Origin: Limisphaerales bacterium | GTDB taxonomy: Bacteria > Verrucomicrobiota > Verrucomicrobiae > Limisphaerales > UBA11358 | Length of the DNA: 5,172 bases | Assembly (NCBI GenBank): GCA_003152145.1 | Contig: PLZL01000169.1 | Span: forward strand, 1-5,172 | Direction: 5' to 3' | Shown here: positions 1 through 4,668 of the stretch, piece after piece | How the letters are laid out: every line of letters begins with the position of its first letter | Numbering within the stretch: the stretch's first letter is position 1 | Program-made: the position numbers and the translations under genes | The notes under the pieces: model-generated | Told to the model about the DNA's origin: nothing | Database searches by the model: none | Seen by the model: only the letters and a program-made list of their open reading frames with translations

Positions 1-129
1 TTCCGCGATGAAGTCCGCTGCGCCGAGCCGGTCTTTGCCGTGCTCGCCGCGCTGGGCAAGACCGATTTGTTCCGCACGCACGAAGTTCCACGCATCAAGG
101 CCGTGCTGGAAACGATGAGGGTTTTTTAA
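1..129 (+). CDS. C-terminal end of a protein, possibly dihydropteroate synthase (5' truncated)
   Basis: Frame 1 is open from the first base and ends at TAA (127-129), giving 42 residues. It is the only plus-strand reading I accept as real. It lies outside the minus-strand genes and has coding-like composition. The visible part is an alanine/leucine-rich helix, then FRTHEVPRIKAVLETM, then the stop. An R-x-H-[DE]-V motif near the C-terminus followed by one last helix is the layout of dihydropteroate synthase (FolP), where the Arg and His of RVHDV help hold the pterin diphosphate substrate in folate synthesis. The match rests on this short motif only, so another TIM-barrel pterin-binding protein or an unrelated protein is possible. 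The gene converges with the methyltransferase gene, with a palindrome starting 2 bp after its stop. Confidence 0.6.
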   Translation, partial: FRDEVRCAEPVFAVLAALGKTDLFRTHEVPRIKAVLETMRVF

Positions 130-130
130 T

Positions 131-203
131 TCGTAGCCGCGTCTCGGCCGAGCGCCGCTGAATTCTTTTTCAAGTGCGGCGCTCTGCCGAGCCGGCGCTA
201 CGA
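131..203. repeat. REP-like imperfect palindrome between convergent genes
   Basis: Two 28-nt arms, 131-158 and 176-203, match as inverted repeats at 24 of 28 positions around a 17-nt loop (159-175). Both outer ends begin with TCGTAGC and both inner ends are GAGCGCCGC, so the stem is very GC-rich. It starts right after the plus-strand stop codon. It also encodes the last ten or so residues and the stop of the minus-strand methyltransferase gene. Neither strand has a T-run directly after the stem, so it is not a textbook intrinsic terminator, although so strong a hairpin between convergent genes could still stop or stabilise transcripts. I infer that it belongs to a dispersed palindromic repeat family; only one copy is visible here. 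Confidence 0.8.
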
Positions 204-1171
204 TGCACAAGGAAAACGCCTTCTTCCTCGGATTTCGCAACCCATTGGCCGCAAACTTCCAGGTCGTGACCGGGTAGAATTTTGCAGACGCGCTCCGGCG
301 TGTAACGATAAGAGAAGAAAAGCCGGATGGATTCGCCACGACGAAATTTGAAGCGTTCGTCGTCCACTTTGATTTGCCGCGCGCGGGAGAAATGAAACCG
401 TGCGACTACGCGCTTCAAATCAAAACCGCCGTCTTCCATGGCAAAACGCAGTTCGCCGTCTTTTTTTTCAACGCCCAGATCGAGCAGAAACGTCATCAGC
501 CAGTCGCGGGTCAAATCATTGTCGTATTGCGGCAGGATCTTTTTTACTCCCGCGGCGTAATTTCCGCTGGGAGCGAGGTTGGCGCTGAACAACAGAAAAC
601 CATTTTTGCGAACGAGCGATGCCAGCTTTGGCAATATTTCCTGCGGCTCGAAGTTGGGAATCATGCCGAAAAACGTGACGAGTGACGGGTGACGGGTGAC
701 GAGACATTTGTGCAAATCGCCAGCCGTCACCAAGTCGCAAACAAATGGGAAACAATTCGTCTCCGGCAAAACGGCGAGCGCGGTCTCTCGTGCCACCAGA
801 ACCATTGCCGTGCTGACATCGCACGGCGTGTAAAAGATTTTCCGACCCCGAGATTTCAACAGTTTCAACAGTCGCGCGTCCTTTTGCCCACCGCCACAGC
901 CGAGGCCGATGACGTGAACTTGCTTCGCTCGGTTTTTTTCCGCCGCCGCTTCAAAAGCCTTTTTGTAAATCTCCACGCAATCCGCGTCGTTCCGCGTCGG
1001 CGAATATGCTTGATGCAGCGCCAGCCATTTTTGCGTCTGCTTGACGCTGTCGTAATGAAACTTGTGGTTCACGCGCCGCGCGCGGAGCGATGCCAGCAAA
1101 TCACCGCGGATCGCGTCGGGAAACTGGCTGCGGTGAATGACGATGTTGACGCAGTTGGCGGGCAATTTCAT
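170..1171 (-). CDS. EgtD-like SAM-dependent methyltransferase (Methyltransf_33 family), substrate uncertain
   Basis: This 333-residue protein is close to the roughly 320 usual for EgtD, which trimethylates the amino group of histidine in ergothioneine synthesis. The N-terminal region has KFHYD (37-41) and AYSPTR (55-60), resembling the family's YFYD and YYPTR. The SAM-binding loop is GLGCGGGQKD (89-98), followed by TPCDVS (115-120), like the family's P-x-DVS. FFGMIPNFEP (167-176) stands in for the FLGSTIGNF segment and keeps the Asn. QYDND (215-219) matches the family's Y-D-D. Near the C-terminus, IRLFFSYRYT (282-291) aligns with the I-x-T-E-x-S-x-K-Y segment, but the Glu position is Phe285, while Ser287 is kept. 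That Glu contacts the histidine substrate in characterised EgtD, so the substrate here may differ. No EgtB partner is in the window. The start ATG overlaps the nucleotidyltransferase stop by 4 bp (1168-1171). Residues 324-332 come from a palindromic repeat arm, and an internal 7-bp repeat encodes about residues 157-166. Confidence 0.85.
   Translation of the reverse strand: MKLPANCVNIVIHRSQFPDAIRGDLLASLRARRVNHKFHYDSVKQTQKWLALHQAYSPTRNDADCVEIYKKAFEAAAEKNRAKQVHVIGLGCGGGQKDARLLKLLKSRGRKIFYTPCDVSTAMVLVARETALAVLPETNCFPFVCDLVTAGDLHKCLVTRHPSLVTFFGMIPNFEPQEILPKLASLVRKNGFLLFSANLAPSGNYAAGVKKILPQYDNDLTRDWLMTFLLDLGVEKKDGELRFAMEDGGFDLKRVVARFHFSRARQIKVDDERFKFRRGESIRLFFSYRYTPERVCKILPGHDLEVCGQWVAKSEEEGVFLVHRSAGSAERRT
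675..702. repeat. Tandem 7-bp repeat inside the methyltransferase gene
   Basis: Four consecutive heptamers read on the plus strand as GTGACGA, GTGACGG, GTGACGG, GTGACGA. On the coding strand they give the peptide LVTRHPSLVT at about residues 157-166 of the EgtD-like protein, just before its FFGMIPNF motif. Three units make 21 bp, so gain or loss of three units keeps the frame. The repeat lies where the family has a variable loop ahead of the core strand. Confidence 0.85.
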
Positions 1172-1659
1172 TTCTGGTTCGCTTCACGTGTGAGAATTTC
1201 TTTCAGCGCCGCCACATCGAGTTTGTCCTTTTCGCGCCACGAACCATCCTTGAGAAAAATCAAATCCGCCGGTGACAAATATGCGATGCGCGCGCCCTCG
1301 GAATCGAAGTAACGCAGGTTGGGGCGAAAATCATCAAGCGTCTTGCCGCGCATTTTTACAAAAATATCGAGGTCGAAACTTTCCATCACGCGAATCGCAC
1401 CTTCCTCTGGCGCAAAATCCTCGACCTTCAGTTCCCGCGCAGCGCCTTCTCCCCAGCCTTCAAGGCGTTTCAACAATTTGCGAAGATTTTCCGGCGAGTT
1501 GTGCGCGAGAATGTCCACGTCCACCGTGACGCGCGGATAGCCATTGAGGATGACGGCAACGCCTCCGACGATGGCAAAATCAACCCCGTTGCGCGCGAGG
1601 CCGGCCAACAGCTTTTCGAATTCGGAAGGCGTCCGATTCGGCTCGTTTGAAGGATTCAT
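1168..1659 (-). CDS. MNT-fold nucleotidyltransferase (AbiEii/DUF6036-like)
   Basis: The 163-residue protein from ATG 1659 carries the nucleotidyltransferase signature. After an N-terminal helix (FEKLLAGLARNGVDFAIV) comes GGVAVILNGYPRVTVDVDIL, with Gly32-Gly33 and the metal-binding pair Asp47 and Asp49. Asp98 in FDLDIF is the likely third carboxylate. The C-terminal part, with LSPADLIFLKDGSWREKDKLDVAAL, is typical of the group in which a Lys/Asp-rich helix closes the domain. Such proteins transfer nucleotides to proteins or RNA, and some are toxins or abortive-infection effectors; the target cannot be read from sequence. A TTG at 1677 would add six residues (MFKNLP). I prefer the ATG because the family fold begins after it and neither start has a Shine-Dalgarno motif. 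The stop overlaps the methyltransferase start by 4 bp, so the two are probably co-translated. Confidence 0.85.
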   Translation of the reverse strand: MNPSNEPNRTPSEFEKLLAGLARNGVDFAIVGGVAVILNGYPRVTVDVDILAHNSPENLRKLLKRLEGWGEGAARELKVEDFAPEEGAIRVMESFDLDIFVKMRGKTLDDFRPNLRYFDSEGARIAYLSPADLIFLKDGSWREKDKLDVAALKEILTREANQK

Positions 1660-1780
1660 GGGCAAATTTTTGAACAAAGGCTTTCATTTGCTCGGCACGC
1701 CAAATCCGTTCGCTCGCGGTCGCCGGTCGTCCGACCGCTTTACGAACGGGTTGCTGCATCGGTTCAGCTTCGTAAATCAC
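1580..1780 (-). CDS. Doubtful small ORF upstream of and overlapping the nucleotidyltransferase gene
   Basis: A 66-codon frame opens at GTG 1780, with an internal ATG at 1759, and overlaps the start of the nucleotidyltransferase gene by 80 bp in another frame. Its part outside that gene (1660-1780) reads like a real protein: basic N-terminus with a VRKAVGRP segment like an AT-hook or regulator arm, then an amphipathic stretch SERIWRAEQMKAFVQKF. An AAGGTGA sequence overlaps the GTG but sits too far from the ATG to be a normal ribosome site. The overlapping 3' part may be only a shadow. It could be a small DNA-binding partner or antitoxin, a remnant of a frameshifted gene, or chance. No other gene is visible between 1660 and 1817. 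Confidence 0.25.
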   Translation of the reverse strand: MIYEAEPMQQPVRKAVGRPATASERIWRAEQMKAFVQKFAHESFKRAESDAFRIRKAVGRPRAQRG

Positions 1781-1817
1781 CTTGGCAAGTTAAACCGGAC
1801 ATCATTTGGCGGCAAAA

Positions 1818-2261
1818 CTATTTTTGCGGGAAAATCCGGTAGAGCAAGAGATAAACCGCCACGCCGGTCACGGAAACATACATCCACAGCGGCCAAGTCC
1901 AGCGCGCGATTCTTTTGTGCAACTCGAAACGCTGGAGCCGCGCGCGGTTCAGCGTAATCAAAATCATCGGCACAATGACGATGGCCAGAACCGTGTGCGT
2001 GAGCAGAATCGTCAGATAAATCGGGCGGAACCACAGAGGATTCTCAAATCGCGTCGGGCCTTGATGCAAAACCACCGCGAGCCAGGTGTGGTAGGTGAGA
2101 TAACATGCCAGGAAAAAAATCGAGGTGACGAACGCCGCAATCATGCAATTGCGGTGCGCGATTTTATTTTTGAGACGAATGAAAATGTAACCGGCGGTCA
2201 GGAAAATCGCGCTCAAACCGTTGAGCGAGGCGTTGACGGCGGGCAGATTGTGGATGCTCAC
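1818..2261 (-). CDS. DUF420 membrane protein, probable cytochrome oxidase accessory factor
   Basis: The 147-residue protein has four predicted membrane segments, roughly residues 14-30, 39-63, 79-102 and 121-142. It shows the DUF420 pattern: LPAVNASLN at the N-terminus, then histidines at 36 (AHR), 58 (YLTYH), 89 (LLTH) and 115 (LHKRIARWTWPLWMYVSVTG). DUF420 proteins sit beside SCO and haem-copper oxidase genes; the Bacillus member CtaM is needed for active oxidase, so a maturation role in the cytoplasmic membrane is likely. The start is GTG at 2261, inside the end of the SCO gene (GTGA, 4-bp overlap). A longer frame from 2321 only adds an arginine-rich shadow of the SCO gene, and the family motif begins right after the GTG. 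It is the last gene of the respiratory block, with no clear terminator behind it. Confidence 0.88.
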   Translation of the reverse strand: MSIHNLPAVNASLNGLSAIFLTAGYIFIRLKNKIAHRNCMIAAFVTSIFFLACYLTYHTWLAVVLHQGPTRFENPLWFRPIYLTILLTHTVLAIVIVPMILITLNRARLQRFELHKRIARWTWPLWMYVSVTGVAVYLLLYRIFPQK

Positions 2262-2917
2262 GGCTCGCGTTCGAGTTGGCGCACGGCGGCGACGATGCGC
2301 GGCTGGACGGCGTTCGTCCAATCCACGCCGTCGCCCGCGGTTTCAAACGAGCCGCGCAGCCGCGCGTGTTTGTCCACGATGACGAAAATCGTGGTGTGGA
2401 TGAACAAGTCCGCCGCGTTTGTCTGGTTCGCGGGCTGCACGGGCACGGCGCTCAATTTCAAACTGCCGCCGCCAAGCGCGCCGATTTCGCTTTTCGCACC
2501 GGTCAAAAATGTCCAGCGGTAGAAATCCGCACCGAAGCGTTCGCCGTATTTTTTCATCATGGCCGGCGTGTCGAAATCGGGATCGGTCGTGAGCGTGACG
2601 AGTCTGGCGTCGCTGGTTTTTGGCAGCGCGCCCTCCAGCGATTTCATGTAGCCGGTGATGATCGGGCACGGCCCGGCGCAGCGGGTGAAGATGATGTCGG
2701 CGACCCAGACGCGGTTGGTCAAATCGGCGAGCGTGGTGACTTTGCCGTCCTGGTTGGTGAGCGTGAAATCGGCGACCGCGCCGATGACTGGCAGCGACTG
2801 ACGGTGTTGTTGTTTGAATTCCGCCAGCGACAGCAGATACGCCAAACCGAGAAAGCCGAGAAGCAGGCCGAGGCCGAGCCAGAGCGTCTGTGGCAATCTG
2901 GAAGAAGGTTCAGACAT
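2258..2917 (-). CDS. sco: SCO1/SenC family copper chaperone for the oxidase CuA site
   Basis: The 219-residue protein has one N-terminal membrane anchor (about 11-31) and a thioredoxin-like domain facing the periplasm. The copper ligands of the SCO family are present: Cys80 and Cys84 in CAGPCP, and His174 in DLFIHTTIFVIVD. Between them are the family strand VTLTTDPDFDTP (107-118) and the RWTFLTG segment. SCO proteins deliver copper to, or reduce the cysteines of, the CuA centre in oxidase subunit II, and its gene sits directly downstream of that subunit, 80 bp after its stop. Its own stop overlaps the DUF420 start by 4 bp. The start ATG lacks a Shine-Dalgarno motif. Length and motifs are complete, with no sign of damage. 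Confidence 0.95.
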   Translation of the reverse strand: MSEPSSRLPQTLWLGLGLLLGFLGLAYLLSLAEFKQQHRQSLPVIGAVADFTLTNQDGKVTTLADLTNRVWVADIIFTRCAGPCPIITGYMKSLEGALPKTSDARLVTLTTDPDFDTPAMMKKYGERFGADFYRWTFLTGAKSEIGALGGGSLKLSAVPVQPANQTNAADLFIHTTIFVIVDKHARLRGSFETAGDGVDWTNAVQPRIVAAVRQLEREP

Positions 2918-2997
2918 ATCGTCTGGAAATAATGCGCCCGAAAATAATCCGCCGCAAGCCAGTAGCTGCTTTGCCTCAGTTTGGCAGACAAGGACTG

Positions 2998-3774
2998 CTA
3001 TTCAAAGCCGCCTGCGGCCGCCGCCGTGCCGGATTTGGACTTCAGCCATTTGTCGTAGTCGGCCTGGCTTTCAACGGTGAGAAAACCGCCGGTCATGGCC
3101 GAGTGGCCGCCGCCGCAGAGTTGCGCGCAGTTGACCTGATAACGGCCGATTTTCGTGGGCGTGAACCAGCACGGGATGCGCAGGCCGGGTATCGCGTCCT
3201 GACAAGTGCGCATGGCCACAATCTTGAAGGAATGGATCACATCCTTGGAACTGACATAGGCGATGACGGGCTTGCCGACCGGGACATGGATTTCGTTGAG
3301 CGTCTGGATGTCGTCCTTGCCGTTCGGGTCAGACGGGTCAACGCCAAAAACGTTGCTGTCCGAAATGTATTTCATGTCCTGCTTTCCGAAAATGCCGTCA
3401 GGGCCGGCGTAGCGGATGTTCCAGTTGAATTGCTGGCCCATGACGTAGATGACGGTGGAATCCTTCGCGTCCGGAAACTGGTTCACGGCCTTCGCCCAGA
3501 CCGGGATGGCCACGCCAACCAGCAGCACGGCCTCGGCCACAACGACGCCAAGTTCAATATAGTTGGACGCATGATTTTTGACGCCGTGGTAATTGGCCTT
3601 GGGATTGCGCGAGGCGCGGAAACGCCAGACTGCGTAGCCGAAATAAATCAGCCATCCGATGAACAGGGCCAGCATGAGCCAGTGGACATAAACAATCAGC
3701 GCGTCCACCGACTCGCCGTTCTTCGAGGCCAGCTCGGGCATGCCGAGGATATGATTGGCAAACCACTCGGTCAT
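2998..3774 (-). CDS. coxB: Cytochrome c oxidase subunit II (CuA subunit)
   Basis: The 258-residue subunit has two membrane helices (about 26-50 and 73-95) and a periplasmic cupredoxin domain that takes electrons at CuA and passes them to subunit I. CuA ligands are all visible: His181 (DVIHSF), Cys216 and Cys220 in CAQLCG, His224 and Met227 in HSAMTGG. Gln218 replaces the usual Glu, whose backbone carbonyl is the ligand, so function should survive. The aromatic stretch is GQQFNWNIRY (113-122): Phe116 occupies the place of the first Trp in the common Q-W-x-W motif, the electron entry residue in well-studied oxidases. There is no fused cytochrome c domain; the tail is Ala/Gly-rich. I chose ATG 3774, which overlaps the previous stop (ATGA). 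A frame open to 4011 adds 79 non-conserved residues partly read from repeat DNA. Subunit I is not adjacent. Confidence 0.95.
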   Translation of the reverse strand: MTEWFANHILGMPELASKNGESVDALIVYVHWLMLALFIGWLIYFGYAVWRFRASRNPKANYHGVKNHASNYIELGVVVAEAVLLVGVAIPVWAKAVNQFPDAKDSTVIYVMGQQFNWNIRYAGPDGIFGKQDMKYISDSNVFGVDPSDPNGKDDIQTLNEIHVPVGKPVIAYVSSKDVIHSFKIVAMRTCQDAIPGLRIPCWFTPTKIGRYQVNCAQLCGGGHSAMTGGFLTVESQADYDKWLKSKSGTAAAAGGFE

Positions 3775-3917
3775 ACTTTGGGTGGGTTTTGCGGCGGCGG
3801 ATTGTTGCCGGTTTCGATTTGCGCCTTCTCGCCCCGGACGACGTGGACGAAGAACAGCGTGATGCATGTCAGCACGGTCAGGATGACGCCGAGCAGGGTG
3901 AAGATGCCCCAGTTCAT
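3771..3917 (-). CDS. Small one-helix membrane protein coupled to oxidase subunit II
   Basis: From ATG 3917 the frame gives 48 residues: a hydrophobic helix (about 4-25), a short basic/acidic turn HVVRGEKAQ, and a proline-rich polar tail ending NPPPQNPPKV. Its stop overlaps the coxB start by 4 bp, which argues that it is translated and coupled to that subunit. I do not recognise a named family. By position it may be a small oxidase subunit or assembly helper in the membrane. The frame stays open to ATG 4139, but most of that extension lies in the heptad-repeat element, so I reject it. A start slightly upstream of 3917, to include SDSPLASG, cannot be excluded. No Shine-Dalgarno motif precedes the chosen ATG. 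Confidence 0.65.
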   Translation of the reverse strand: MNWGIFTLLGVILTVLTCITLFFVHVVRGEKAQIETGNNPPPQNPPKV

Positions 3918-3972
3918 GCCGCTGGCCAGCGGCGAATCGGATTTGCCGTAGCACGCGGCGCAGGCAAAAAAA

Positions 3973-4094
3973 GCTCCAAGATCCAACATCCAAGCTCCAG
4001 GGAAATTCCAAGAACCAATTTCCAATACCGGCGCCATGACTGTTTGAAGTTTGAGGCCTGGCATTTCTCTGGAGGTTGGAGCTTGGAGCTTGGA
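3973..4094. repeat. Heptad-periodic inverted repeat element within the oxidase gene block
   Basis: The left part (3973-4025) is built of degenerate 7-bp units such as GCTCCAA, GATCCAA, CATCCAA and later GAACCAA, TTTCCAA. The right part (4075-4094) carries the complement, TTGGAGC twice and then TTGGA. Arms 3975-4005 and 4064-4094 pair as inverted repeats with 26 of 31 matches around a 58-nt centre. The element starts 5 bp past the stop of the 61-aa gene (4100) and fills most of the 182-bp gap to the 48-aa gene. It is likely a dispersed repeat; read as protein it gives low-complexity Leu/Gly/Trp/Ser text that can extend predicted genes falsely. A hairpin here could affect mRNA folding or processing between oxidase genes. 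Confidence 0.8.
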
Positions 4095-4099
4095 ATCTT

Positions 4100-4285
4100 T
4101 CATAGATAGCTGATTTTTTTCAATTTCTTCAAAAAACAAATTCCATACACGATGACCAGGATGCCGGTGGCGATGGCGAGCGCGCCGAAAAGCGGCCTGT
4201 CATCGGCAAACGCCCACGCCGCGCAGCCGAACGACAGCCCGGTGAGCAGCGTCACAAAAATGAGATGGAAGGCTTTCAGTGACAT
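4100..4285 (-). CDS. Small two-helix membrane protein of the oxidase cluster
   Basis: The 61-residue protein starts with MSLKAFHLIFVTL and has two membrane helices, about 5-26 and 32-52, joined by a short polar turn ADDRP, with a lysine-rich C-terminus (KKLKK) likely in the cytoplasm. Its ATG lies 1 bp after the subunit IV stop, so it belongs to the same transcript. I know of similar unnamed short proteins beginning MSLKAFH in oxidase clusters of Verrucomicrobia and Planctomycetes, but cannot give a function. A small structural subunit or assembly factor is the reasonable guess. The heptad-repeat element begins just after its stop. Confidence 0.8.
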   Translation of the reverse strand: MSLKAFHLIFVTLLTGLSFGCAAWAFADDRPLFGALAIATGILVIVYGICFLKKLKKISYL

Positions 4286-4286
4286 A

Positions 4287-4661
4287 TCAATGGGTTGTGC
4301 CCGCCGGGAAATCGTGCATGGCCCAAACCGTCAGCCCCAGCAGGCCGGCGAAAAAAAACACGGTGAAGCCGAGCACGGTGTAAATCATTTTCTTCTCCGA
4401 AATCAGGTGCATCAGGAATCCGGCGACGACGAAGGCGTTGCAGCAGGCGACGGCCAGGATGAGCGCCACCTTCACCGGCCAACTGAAGTGCTCATGCGGC
4501 AAATACGACGCCCAAATCATCAACGACACGGCGCAGAGGATGGCGATGAATATGTAGAGGCAGCGCCGGAGATAATCCTGGAAATCCACCGGGTGTTCGT
4601 GCAATTCCGATTTGCCCGTGAGCGGCGCGTTGTGCTGTTCGGCTGTTTTCAATTCGCTCAT
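4287..4661 (-). CDS. coxD: Cytochrome c oxidase subunit IV, prokaryotic type
   Basis: The 124-residue protein has a polar, His-rich N-terminus (SELHEHPVDFQDY) and three membrane helices, about 34-53, 62-84 and 92-114. The centre, KVALILAVACCNAFVVAGFLMHLISEKK (64-91 region), matches the COX4_pro family pattern, in which a helix runs into an F-M-H-L-x-x-E motif (Leu83-Glu89). This small subunit packs beside subunits I and III and is not catalytic. It follows subunit III by 7 bp and is followed 1 bp later by the 61-aa gene, so all three are almost certainly one operon. No Shine-Dalgarno motif precedes the ATG. Confidence 0.92.
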   Translation of the reverse strand: MSELKTAEQHNAPLTGKSELHEHPVDFQDYLRRCLYIFIAILCAVSLMIWASYLPHEHFSWPVKVALILAVACCNAFVVAGFLMHLISEKKMIYTVLGFTVFFFAGLLGLTVWAMHDFPAGTTH

Positions 4662-4668
4662 AATTTTA

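Noticed and set aside
131..203. Palindrome as an intrinsic terminator
   Set aside because: The stem is strong, but neither strand has a U-tract directly following it; recorded as a repeat instead.
675..702. Tandem repeats as a CRISPR array
   Set aside because: Units are 7 bp with no spacers, so they are simple tandem repeats; no other CRISPR-like spacing was seen in the window.
689..1312. 207-codon plus-strand ORF opposite the methyltransferase
   Set aside because: It runs across the nucleotidyltransferase/methyltransferase junction on the opposite strand and shows no domain.
1812..1827. Hairpin GCAAAA-loop-TTTTGC across the DUF420 stop codon as a terminator
   Set aside because: The stem is only six mostly A-T pairs with no proper T-run after it; too weak to call a terminator.
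1806..2932. Plus-strand ORFs of 238 and 218 codons opposite SCO and DUF420
   Set aside because: They mirror well-supported minus-strand genes, and their translations are rich in Arg, His and Gln, as shadow frames are.
2890..3951. 353-codon plus-strand ORF opposite oxidase subunit II
   Set aside because: It is antisense to a gene with clear CuA motifs, and its translation has no recognisable domain; long antisense frames are common in GC-rich coding DNA.
3775..4011. N-terminal extension of oxidase subunit II by 79 residues
   Set aside because: The extension is read from repeat DNA and from the 48-aa gene in another frame; the family N-terminus fits ATG 3774.
3918..4139. Longer form (122 codons) of the small membrane protein before subunit II
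   Set aside because: Most of the extra residues come from the heptad-repeat element and from the end of the 61-aa gene.
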